Below are positions 42,384 to 50,719 of a stretch of 64,000 bases of DNA, one piece after another; the stretch's first letter is position 1; each line of letters opens with the position of its first letter. A program made the position numbers and the translations under genes. Below the pieces are notes generated by a model. That model searched no databases, was not told the origin of the DNA, and saw nothing but the letters and a program-made list of their open reading frames with translations. The DNA lies in contig NZ_QXNY01000006.1 of the NCBI RefSeq assembly GCF_003572205.1, positions 248,001 through 312,000 of the forward strand. Reading direction: 5' to 3'. This stretch comes from Algihabitans albus. Lineage in GTDB: Bacteria > Pseudomonadota > Alphaproteobacteria > Kiloniellales > DSM-21159.

Positions 42384-44828
42384 TCAGGCCCGCATGCGGG
42401 CGTGGCTGGGGTCGTAGAGCGGCTTCATGCTCGCTTCGGCCGTCACCCGGCGACCGCCGATGTCGATCTCGTAACGGGACTCCAGCATCTCGGCCGCCTT
42501 TTCACCTTTGCTCGGCACGTATCCCATGGCAATCGCGCCGCCTAGCGCATGTCCGTAGTTGCCAGAGGTGACATGCGACACGATCTTGCCGTCTCTGACC
42601 AAGGCTTCATTGTGAAACACCATCGCGTCGGGCTCGGTGAGCCTGAACTGGACCAGCCTGCGCTCAAGTCCGGCCTCCTTGCGCCGGAGAACGGCATCCC
42701 GGCCGATGAAGGTCTCCTTGCTGGTTTTCACGGCGAAGCCGAGGCCGGCTTCGAGCACGTGATCCTCATCGGTGATGTCGTGGCCGAAATGGCGGAAGGC
42801 CTTTTCGATTCGGCAGCTATCGAGCGCATGCAGCCCGCAAAGCCGGAGTCCGACTTCGGCACCGGCTTCCATCACGGCCTCGAAGACATGCGCGGCCTGA
42901 TCGGCGGAGACATAGAGCTCCCAGCCGAGTTCTCCGACATAGCTGACCCGATGGGCGCGGGCGAGACCCATGCCGACCTCGATCTCGCGCGCCCAACCGA
43001 AAGGGTGGGCGTTGTTGCTGAAGTCGTCGGGGCTGACCAGTCGCATCAGATCGCGCGCCTTTGGCCCCATGATGCATAGGACGGCTTCCTGAACGGTGGT
43101 GTCTGTGACGACGACGAACTCGTCCTTCAGATGCCGCTTCAGCCAGGCGATATCGCGCACGACGGTGGCGGCCGGAACGACCATCAGGAAGGCCGTTTCC
43201 GACAGCCGCGTGACCGTAAGATCGCTTTCGATTCCGCCGCGCTCATTGAGCATCTGGGTATAGACAAGCTGTCCGATCTCGACGTCGACGTCGTTGCCGC
43301 ACAAGCGTTGAAGAAACGCGCAGGCATCGCGCCCTTCGACGCGAATCTTGCCGAAGGAGGACATGTCGAACAGGCCGACGCCTTCGCGCACCGCCATATG
43401 TTCGCTGCGATTGTTGTCGAACCAGTTCTGCCCCGACCAGTCGTAGCGGTACTCGCGCTCTTGACCGGTGCCGGCAAACCAGTTGGGGCGTTCCCAGCCC
43501 GAGACCTCGCCGAAAACGGCGCCCTGGGCCTTCATGTGGTCGTGCAAGGGCGAGCGGCGGATGCTGCGCGCGGTCTCGGGCTGCCGGTAAGGGTAGTGGT
43601 CGGCATAGAGCAGGCCGAGGCTCTCGCTGACACGTTCCTTCAGATAGCGCCGGTTGCGCTGGAACGGCTGAGCGCGACGGATGTCGACGTCCCACAGATC
43701 GAAGGGCGGCTCGCCGGTGTCGAGCCAGGATGCGAGTGCCATGCCGGCACCGCCGGACGAGGAGATGCCGATCGAATTGTAACCCGCCGCGATCCAGTAG
43801 CCCCGCAGTTCCGGCGCTTCACCCAGGTAATAGCGGTCATCCGGGGTAAAGCTTTCGGGCCCGTTGAAAAAGGTATGGATGCCGGCTTTCTGGAAGAACG
43901 GCACCCGGTTCATGGCCTGCTCGAGGATCGGCTCGAAATGCTCGAAATCCTCCGGCAGGCTGTCGAACTCGAAATCATGCGGAATACCGTCCATGCCCCA
44001 GGGCTTGGCCCGTGGCTCGAAGGCCCCGAGCAGCATCTTCCCGGCATCTTCCTTGTAGTAGGCGCATTCGTCGGGGACCCGCAGAACGGGTAGGGCGGTC
44101 AGGCCTTCGACCGGTTCGGTCAGCAGGTAGAAGTGCTCGCAGGCGTGCAGGGGCAGGGTGACGCCGGAGCGGGCCGCAAGGTCGCGCCCCCACATGCCGC
44201 CGCAATTCACGACGACATCCGTCTCGATCACTCCGCTTTCGCCGCCGACCTCCCAACGCACGCCGGTCACCCGGCGACCATCGTCCAGCACCTCCGTGAC
44301 CTGGGTATCTTCGAGGATCGTCGCGCCGCGCTGCCGCGCCCCCTTGGCGAGCGCCAGGGCGATGTTCGCCGGGTCGCATTGCCCGTCCTTGGGCAGGAAG
44401 ACCCCGCCGATCACACCGTCGCTGTTGAGGTGCGGATAGAGCTTCGAAACTTCGTTCGGTGTGATCACCTCGGCTTCGACATCGAAGATGCGCGCAAGCG
44501 TGGCCTGCCGGCGCAACTCCTCCCAGCGGTGCTCGGTCAGCGCCACGGAGATGGAGCCGTTCTGCTTCATACCCGTCGCAAGGCCGGCTTCGGTTTCAAG
44601 ATCGGCGTAAAGCTCGGACGAATATTTCGCCAGCCGGGTCAGGTTGTGGCTGGGGCGAAGCTGGCCGATCAGTCCAGCCGCGTGCCAGGTGGTGCCGCAG
44701 GTCAACTTGCGGCGCTCCAGCAGCACGACATCCGACCAGCCGAGTTTGGCCAGGTGATAGGCGACGGAACAGCCCGAAACGCCACCGCCTATGACGACGG
44801 CACGTGCCTTGGACGGCGGTGTCTTCAC
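42384..44828 (-). CDS. FAD-dependent demethylating dehydrogenase, DMGDH/sarcosine dehydrogenase-like
   Basis: An 814-residue fusion: an N-terminal DAO-type FAD domain (VVIGGGVSGCSVAYHL) with the likely covalent flavin His49 (CGTTWHAAG), then C-terminal GCV_T and GCV_T_C domains (about residues 425-805). The domain layout matches dimethylglycine/sarcosine dehydrogenases that oxidise N-methyl groups and hand formaldehyde to tetrahydrofolate. The substrate is unknown. It overlaps the paralogue upstream by ATGA; the pair is only modestly similar, so this is not a recent duplication. Confidence 0.85.
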   Translation of the reverse strand: MKTPPSKARAVVIGGGVSGCSVAYHLAKLGWSDVVLLERRKLTCGTTWHAAGLIGQLRPSHNLTRLAKYSSELYADLETEAGLATGMKQNGSISVALTEHRWEELRRQATLARIFDVEAEVITPNEVSKLYPHLNSDGVIGGVFLPKDGQCDPANIALALAKGARQRGATILEDTQVTEVLDDGRRVTGVRWEVGGESGVIETDVVVNCGGMWGRDLAARSGVTLPLHACEHFYLLTEPVEGLTALPVLRVPDECAYYKEDAGKMLLGAFEPRAKPWGMDGIPHDFEFDSLPEDFEHFEPILEQAMNRVPFFQKAGIHTFFNGPESFTPDDRYYLGEAPELRGYWIAAGYNSIGISSSGGAGMALASWLDTGEPPFDLWDVDIRRAQPFQRNRRYLKERVSESLGLLYADHYPYRQPETARSIRRSPLHDHMKAQGAVFGEVSGWERPNWFAGTGQEREYRYDWSGQNWFDNNRSEHMAVREGVGLFDMSSFGKIRVEGRDACAFLQRLCGNDVDVEIGQLVYTQMLNERGGIESDLTVTRLSETAFLMVVPAATVVRDIAWLKRHLKDEFVVVTDTTVQEAVLCIMGPKARDLMRLVSPDDFSNNAHPFGWAREIEVGMGLARAHRVSYVGELGWELYVSADQAAHVFEAVMEAGAEVGLRLCGLHALDSCRIEKAFRHFGHDITDEDHVLEAGLGFAVKTSKETFIGRDAVLRRKEAGLERRLVQFRLTEPDAMVFHNEALVRDGKIVSHVTSGNYGHALGGAIAMGYVPSKGEKAAEMLESRYEIDIGGRRVTAEASMKPLYDPSHARMRA

Positions 44829-47272
44829 GCGCGGATCCTCTCGTTCTTGGGATCCCAGAAGGGAAGGTCGTGCACCGTCGCGCGGCGCATCTCGCCGAAG
44901 ATGTCGACCTCGACCTCCGTGCCCGGTTCGGCGAGGTCCGACCGCAGCATGCCGATGGCGATCGACGCGCCGACGCGGTAACCCCAGCCGCCGCTGGTGG
45001 TCTCACCTACCAGATCACCGTCCTTCCAGAGGAGCGCCATGTAGGGCGCGTCCGCCTTGCCGGCGTCGATCATCAAGCCCACGGCCTGCTTGGCCGGACC
45101 GCTGTTGCGCTCGGCCAGAAGCGCATCGCGCCCCGGGAAGCCCGTGTTCTTTTCGAAATCGATGAACCGGCCGAGGCCGGCCTCGAGCAAGGTGTAGTCC
45201 GTCGAAAGATCGCCCTTCCAGGTGCGGTAGCCTTTTTCGATCCGCAGGGCGTTCAGCGCATACATGCCGAACGGCTTCGCGCCGGCGTCCATGAGCGCGT
45301 CCCAGATGACCGGAGCGCTGTCCGGCGCAGAGTGAATCTCCCAGCCCAGTTCGCCGGCGAAGCTGACCCGCAGCAGCCGGCAAGGCTCGCCCGCGATGGT
45401 GCCGCCGTCGCTGATCGACAGCCAGCGCGCCTGAAGGTCATGTCCATCGTTGAGCTGTGCCAGGGTATCCCGTGTCTTGGGTCCGGTGACCAAAAGGCAT
45501 TCGAAGTCGTTGGTGATGTCGGTGACGGTGATCCCGTCCGGGGCTTGTCTGCTGAGCATTTCGGCGTCGTGCCACTGCGCCGGCGCGGCCGTAATCAGCC
45601 CCACATGATCGTCCGAATGCACCGTCACCGTCATTTCGGTGACGATCCTGCCGCGGCTGTCGGGGAAGTAGGCCAGGGCGACCCGCCCTTGCGGCGGGAG
45701 CTTGGAGGCCGTCAGGCCGTCGACGAAGGCGCGTGCGCCCGCGCCTTTCACTTCAAGCCGCGTAAATCCGGAAATGGGAAGGACGCCGCACCGGTCACGC
45801 ACGATTTCGCATTCTTCGCGGATGCGCGCTTCCCAGGGTCCCTCGCGATCCCAGGTCTGAGTGGCTTCCTCGGAGGTGTCGTCACCCGGTTTCGCGAACC
45901 AGTTGGCGCGCTCCCAGCCATTATAGGCGCCGAAGACCGCGCCAGCCTTCTCAAGCCGTGAATGCAGGGGGGAGAGCTTCTTGTTCCGTCCGGCCGGCCA
46001 TTCATGATGCGGGAAGTGCATCGCATATTCGTGGCCATAGACTTCCATGCCCTTGGCGACGCAGTAGTCGTGATCGGCGTGAGCGGTGAAGCGGCGCGGA
46101 TCGCAGGACCACATGTCCCACTCGGTCTCGCCTTCGATGATCCAGTCGGCGATCACCTTGCCGGCACCGCCCGACTGGGCGATGCCGAAGGTGAAGGCGC
46201 AGGCCTCGAACGCGTTGGGCACGCCGGGCATGGGGCCGATCAAGGGGTTGCCGTCCGGCGTGTAAGGGATGGGGCCGTTGATGGTCTTGTAGAGCCCAGC
46301 CTCGGCCAAGAGCGGTACGCGGCCCATGGCATCCTCGATGTACCATTCAAGCCGCTCGAGATCGTCGGGATAGAGCTGGAAACTGAAATCGTCCGGCATC
46401 GGGTCGGACGGCTCGACCCAATGGCCTTTACAGTTGCGTTCGTAGGGGCCGAGATTGAAGCCGAACTGCTCCTGACGCAGATAGTAGGAGCTGTCGACGT
46501 CGCGCAGGAGGGGGAGCTTGCGGCCCTCGCCTTCGGACCAGGCCCGCACAGCAGGCAGGTCCTCGAACAGCATGTACTGATGGCTCATCACCATCATCGG
46601 TACGCTGCGGCCGCCGAACGGTCTGAACAGGTCGCCGACCCGCTGGGCATAGTAGCCCGCGGCGTTGACGACGTAGTCGGCCCGGATCGATCCTTTCGGG
46701 GTCTCGACGATCCATTCGCCGTTCTTGCGGTCGACGCCCGTGACCGGACAGAAACGAACAAGGGTCGCGCCCAAGTCGCGGGCGCCCTTGGCCAGGGCCT
46801 GGGTCAACTGGGCGGGATCGATGTCGCCATCGTCCGGGTCGTAAAGCGCGCCTTCCAGGTCGTGGGTTTCCATGAAGGGGTAACGGCCCGGTAGCTCGCC
46901 GGGCGCCAAGAGTTCGAGATCGAGCTCTTGAGCCTGGCCCATGCCGCGTACACGCTTGAATTCCTGCATCCTTTCGCGCGAATGGGCGAGCCGGATCGAG
47001 CCCGTGACGTGGTAGTTCATGGGATAGTCGACCGCCTCGGCGAGCCCGCGATAGAGCTCGGTCGAGTAGCGCTGCATGTTCATGATCGACCAGGACGCCG
47101 AGAAGGTCGGCACATTGCCCGCGGCATGCCAGGTCGAACCGGCTGTCAGTTCGTTCTTCTCGAGGAGGACGCAGTCGCCCCACCCGGCCTTGGCCAGATG
47201 GAACAAGGTCGATGCACCGACGGCGCCGCCGCCGATAATGACCACGCGCGCGGTGGCGGGCAGTTCGCTCAA
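44825..47272 (-). CDS. Second FAD/GcvT-fusion demethylating dehydrogenase
   Basis: An 815-residue protein with the same architecture as its neighbour: FAD loop VVIIGGGAVGASTLFHL, covalent-flavin candidate His49 (AGSTWHAAG), and C-terminal aminomethyltransferase-like domains (LPISGFTRLEVKG, RVSFAGELGWEIHS). It is coupled by four bases to the other copy and lies 43 bases after the aminotransferase. Two successive demethylases in one operon suggest stepwise removal of two methyl groups, or two related substrates (inference). Confidence 0.85.
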   Translation of the reverse strand: MSELPATARVVIIGGGAVGASTLFHLAKAGWGDCVLLEKNELTAGSTWHAAGNVPTFSASWSIMNMQRYSTELYRGLAEAVDYPMNYHVTGSIRLAHSRERMQEFKRVRGMGQAQELDLELLAPGELPGRYPFMETHDLEGALYDPDDGDIDPAQLTQALAKGARDLGATLVRFCPVTGVDRKNGEWIVETPKGSIRADYVVNAAGYYAQRVGDLFRPFGGRSVPMMVMSHQYMLFEDLPAVRAWSEGEGRKLPLLRDVDSSYYLRQEQFGFNLGPYERNCKGHWVEPSDPMPDDFSFQLYPDDLERLEWYIEDAMGRVPLLAEAGLYKTINGPIPYTPDGNPLIGPMPGVPNAFEACAFTFGIAQSGGAGKVIADWIIEGETEWDMWSCDPRRFTAHADHDYCVAKGMEVYGHEYAMHFPHHEWPAGRNKKLSPLHSRLEKAGAVFGAYNGWERANWFAKPGDDTSEEATQTWDREGPWEARIREECEIVRDRCGVLPISGFTRLEVKGAGARAFVDGLTASKLPPQGRVALAYFPDSRGRIVTEMTVTVHSDDHVGLITAAPAQWHDAEMLSRQAPDGITVTDITNDFECLLVTGPKTRDTLAQLNDGHDLQARWLSISDGGTIAGEPCRLLRVSFAGELGWEIHSAPDSAPVIWDALMDAGAKPFGMYALNALRIEKGYRTWKGDLSTDYTLLEAGLGRFIDFEKNTGFPGRDALLAERNSGPAKQAVGLMIDAGKADAPYMALLWKDGDLVGETTSGGWGYRVGASIAIGMLRSDLAEPGTEVEVDIFGEMRRATVHDLPFWDPKNERIRA

Positions 47273-47315
47273 GGCCGGACTCCTGCTTGTTCGGGTCGTG
47301 CGACGCTTCCGTCGT

Positions 47316-48698
47316 CTAGTGCGTCAAGACGCGCGTCAAAGCGCCATCGATGGCATCGGTGATCGCGTCGATATCCTCCTCGGTCGCGATCAGCGCGGGA
47401 CTCAGGCAGAGGGTGTTGTTGAAGCCGGGCACCGATCGGTTCGTGGCTCCGATGATGACGCCCTGGGCCATGCAGTCGCCGACCACGGCCTGCACCATCT
47501 TCTCCGGCGCGGGCTCTTTGGTCCTTCGGTCGGCTACCAGTTCCGCGCCGGCGAACAGCCCCTTGCCGCGCACGTCGCCCACGACGGCATGCTTGTCCTT
47601 CAGGGCCTCGAGATTGGTCATCAGCCGCTCACCCATGGCGAGGGTGTTCTGCAGCAGATTTTCATCCTCGATGATCTTCATGTTCTCGATGGCCGCCGCG
47701 GGGCCGGCGGTACAGCCTCCGAAGGTCGAGATGTCGCGGAAGTAATCCATCGGATCGTCCGGCGCCGATTTGAACATCTCGAAGACCTCCTCGGTCGTCA
47801 CCATGCAGGAAATCGCCGCGTAACCGCTGGCCACGCCCTTTGCCATGGTCACGAAATCCGGCTTGATCCCGTAATTCTGGTAGCCGAACCAGGTCCCTGT
47901 CCGGCCAACGCCGCAGACGACTTCGTCGATATGCAGCAGGATTTCATGCTTTTTGCAGAGATCCTGTACCCGTTCCCAATAGCCCTCGGGAGGTGTGATG
48001 ACACCGCCTCCGGCGGTCACCGGTTCGAGACAGAGTGCGCCAATGGTGTCGGGGCCTTCGCGCAGGATGACCTCTTCGATGGCGTCGGCCGCGCGCTCCC
48101 CATAGTTCTCGACATCCCACTGCGCGCGGTATTCGAGACAATGGGGCACCTCGACGAAGCCCGGCGTGAAGGGGCCGTATTGCGCGTTGCGCTCGATCTG
48201 ACCGCCCGCGGACATCGCGGCGATGGTCGAGCCGTGATAGTCGCGCTCGCGATAGAGGATCTTGTGCTTGCGCCCGCCGTGCCGCTTGTGCGCGATCTGG
48301 CGGATCATCTTGAAGGCCTTCTCGTTCGCCTCGGAACCGGAGTTGGTGTAGTAGACCCGGCTCAAGCCCGGCATCTTTTCGATCAGCATCTCGGCGAACC
48401 GCGCGCCGGGGATCGAGCCCGCCGAATTCGCGAAGTAGTTCATCTTCACGAGCTGGTCGCGGACGGCGTCGGCAATCCGTTCGCGGCCGTAGCCGACGTT
48501 GACGGTCCAGACGCCGCCGGAAACCGCATCGAGATGCTCCTTGCCCGTTGCATCCCAGACGCGCATGCCCTTGCCCTCGACGATGATGCGAGGGTCGTTG
48601 GTCTCGAAGGGTTTATGCGGAATCAGATGATGCCAGAGATGCGCGCGATCCGCTTCGATGATTGCGGACAGATCGTTTGGATTGACGAGCGTGTTCAT
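47316..48698 (-). CDS. Class III aminotransferase (taurine-pyruvate/omega-amino acid type)
   Basis: A 460-residue PLP aminotransferase. The PLP lysine is K287 in VTMAKGVASGYAAIS; other signatures are VYYTNSGSEANEKAFKMIR, YRERDYHGSTIAAMS and LHIDEVVCGVGRTGTWFG. It resembles taurine-pyruvate aminotransferases (Tpa) in the N-terminal region (HLWHHLIPHKPF), and Tpa is often next to a MocR regulator (TauR). However, no sulfoacetaldehyde acetyltransferase or taurine transporter is here, so I do not assign tpa. The ATG at 48698 has GGAGGA just upstream. Confidence 0.85.
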   Translation of the reverse strand: MNTLVNPNDLSAIIEADRAHLWHHLIPHKPFETNDPRIIVEGKGMRVWDATGKEHLDAVSGGVWTVNVGYGRERIADAVRDQLVKMNYFANSAGSIPGARFAEMLIEKMPGLSRVYYTNSGSEANEKAFKMIRQIAHKRHGGRKHKILYRERDYHGSTIAAMSAGGQIERNAQYGPFTPGFVEVPHCLEYRAQWDVENYGERAADAIEEVILREGPDTIGALCLEPVTAGGGVITPPEGYWERVQDLCKKHEILLHIDEVVCGVGRTGTWFGYQNYGIKPDFVTMAKGVASGYAAISCMVTTEEVFEMFKSAPDDPMDYFRDISTFGGCTAGPAAAIENMKIIEDENLLQNTLAMGERLMTNLEALKDKHAVVGDVRGKGLFAGAELVADRRTKEPAPEKMVQAVVGDCMAQGVIIGATNRSVPGFNNTLCLSPALIATEEDIDAITDAIDGALTRVLTH

Positions 48699-48760
48699 CC
48701 GTTCCTCCATCGCGAAGGCCAAAGGCAAGGTGGAAAACTGACCCAATCCACGGTGCCCAG

Positions 48761-48804
48761 ATAGGGCCAGAGACGTCCGAGTCATAATGCCAGTTTTCGG
48801 ACGT
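48761..48804. promoter_or_regulatory. CTGGC direct repeats: candidate MocR operator
   Basis: On the - strand CTGGCATTAT (48793-48784) and CTGGCCCTAT (48770-48761) form a direct repeat spaced 23 bases, about two helical turns, and a third CTGGGC follows. An inverted repeat, ACGTCCGA/TCGGACGT (48773 and 48797), is interleaved. CTGG-containing direct repeats are typical of MocR-family operators in related regulons. The rest of the 48699-49044 gap holds no gene. Confidence 0.55.
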
Positions 48805-49044
48805 ACCGCCAAAGTAAGAGAGCGTTTTCCGCTTTCGACCGGACGTCGGCGAAGCCTCGATTTGAACCTGCGCGAAAAGAAGAATCACGCGCCGATCATA
48901 GTGTTGTGTCGAAAAAACCAGTCGGCGCAGCGGCATAGCCGGAAGCCGAAGGACGATGATCGCGACACCAAGATGCAAGCCGAGGGGCTTCGTCCGCGCT
49001 GACGCTGGTCTGGGGCTGAGTTCTCAGACAGCATAGAGCCAGTC

Positions 49045-50526
49045 ATGGCGATCTATGCTGATAGCTTTTTCCTCGATGGAGATCTGACCGACACCCTGCA
49101 AAACAGGATTAAGCGTCAGGTGGTCGAAGGAATCCTGTCCGGGCGGTTTCTGCCAGGCGAACGCATGCCCTCGAGCCGTGCCCTGGCGCGGCATCTTGGT
49201 GTCAGCCGCATTACGGTTTCCTTTGCCTATAATGATCTCGTCGCCGATGACTATCTCGTGGCGCAGGGGCGGTCTGGGTATTTTGTTTCCTTGAGCGCGC
49301 CCTCCGGCACCCCATTCGAGCTCCCCGACGATCCGGTCGAGAACACGATGGATTGGAGCCGGCTGCTGGCGCATCGCAGCGGCGTGGCGACCCGGATCGA
49401 CCGGCCGGTCGATTGGCGGGCCTACCCCTATCCGTTCGTCTATGGGCAGACCGATCCAAAACTCTTCGACCATCAGAACTGGCGGCTCTGTGCCCTGCAG
49501 GCGCTTGGCCGCAAGGAGTTCGACAGCCTCACATCGGATCACTACGAACGCGACGATCCCAAGCTGGTCGAATACGTCCTACGGCACATCTTGAGCCGTC
49601 GTGGGATTTCTGCGCGGCCCGAGCACGTTCTGGTCACGCTGGGCGCGCAGAATGCCTTGTGGACGAGCGCCCAATTGCTGCTCACCCAGCGGCGTGCGGC
49701 GGCCATCGAAAACCCCTGCTATCCCGGCCTCCGCGAAATCCTGCAACAGACGCGATGTCGGACGCACGTTGTCGCCGTGGACGACCATGGTCTGCCGCCC
49801 GATGCCATTCCCGTGGACACCGATGTGATGTTCACCACGGCCAGCCATCAGTGTCCGACCAACGTGACCATGCCGATCTGGCGGCGGCACGAGCTGTTGC
49901 GGCGCGCGGCGGAGCAAGGGTTCGTGATCGTCGAGGACGACTACGAGTTCGAGCTGTCCTTCCACCGGTCGCCGTCGCCTTCGCTCAAATCACTCGATAG
50001 CACGGGCCGTGTGATCTATATCGGCTCCTTCTCGAAATCGTTGTTTCCCGGTCTTCGGCTGGGATACATCGTGGCGCCTTCGGCCTTCATTCAAGAAGCC
50101 CGGGCACTGCGAACCGCGGTTCTGCGGCATCCGCCTGGACTGATCCAGCGCACGGCGGCCTACTTCCTGTCGCTCGGGCACTACGATGCGCAGGTCAATC
50201 GCATGCGGAAGGCCTATCAGGGCCGGCGCCAGGTGATGGAACAGGCGTTTTCGGATCACGGTCTGACGCCTGCGGGTGAAGAAAACCATGGCGGCTCGAG
50301 CTTTTGGATGATGGCGCCCGAACACGTAGACACGGAGAGTCTCGCAAACCGGCTTCAGCCGCGTGGCGTGGTCATCGAACCGGGCCGTAGCTTCTTCGAT
50401 CCCAATTCCGCCCCAAGGCACTTTTACCGGCTCGCCTATTCGTCGATCCCCTCGGCCCGCATCGCCCGCGGCGTCGAGTTGATCGCCGAGGAGATCGACA
50501 CCTACGGATCCGGCGCCGCGGCGTAA
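49045..50526 (+). CDS. MocR-type PLP-dependent transcriptional regulator (operon regulator)
   Basis: A 493-residue GntR-aminotransferase fusion. The winged helix (RMPSSRALARHLGVSRITVSFAYNDLVADDYL) covers about residues 35-75; the aminotransferase-like domain has PLP lysine K331 in IGSFSKSLFPGLRLGY. Divergent transcription from the aminotransferase and demethylase operon, plus direct repeats between them, implies that it controls that operon by sensing its amine or amino-acid substrate. The nearest known arrangement is TauR-type or ectoine-type MocR regulators, but the ligand here is not known. Confidence 0.9.
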   Translation: MAIYADSFFLDGDLTDTLQNRIKRQVVEGILSGRFLPGERMPSSRALARHLGVSRITVSFAYNDLVADDYLVAQGRSGYFVSLSAPSGTPFELPDDPVENTMDWSRLLAHRSGVATRIDRPVDWRAYPYPFVYGQTDPKLFDHQNWRLCALQALGRKEFDSLTSDHYERDDPKLVEYVLRHILSRRGISARPEHVLVTLGAQNALWTSAQLLLTQRRAAAIENPCYPGLREILQQTRCRTHVVAVDDHGLPPDAIPVDTDVMFTTASHQCPTNVTMPIWRRHELLRRAAEQGFVIVEDDYEFELSFHRSPSPSLKSLDSTGRVIYIGSFSKSLFPGLRLGYIVAPSAFIQEARALRTAVLRHPPGLIQRTAAYFLSLGHYDAQVNRMRKAYQGRRQVMEQAFSDHGLTPAGEENHGGSSFWMMAPEHVDTESLANRLQPRGVVIEPGRSFFDPNSAPRHFYRLAYSSIPSARIARGVELIAEEIDTYGSGAAA

Positions 50527-50719
50527 GGGGCGACTGAAGGCCGAGGCTGCGCCATAACTCGTGAAGGGCTAGGCCGCCCTATGAAGTGAAGGCGCCGCGA
50601 TGTGGAAGCCGCCGGGCCAACTCTCCGGGGGGGATCGCTCGAGGGGCGGCAGATTACTTGCTCCATCCGCCGCCGCCGCCGAGGGGCGACGAGAGGTGGA
50701 GCCGGTCCGTCGCGGCGGC

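Noticed and set aside
41900-42400. A right-hand attachment site matching the tRNA-Glu 3' end
   Set aside because: No stretch resembling the T arm plus acceptor end is visible near the island's right edge.
47316-48698. Assigning the aminotransferase as taurine-pyruvate aminotransferase (tpa)
   Set aside because: Sequence resemblance and a MocR neighbour fit, but there is no xsc or taurine transporter, and the partners are demethylases.
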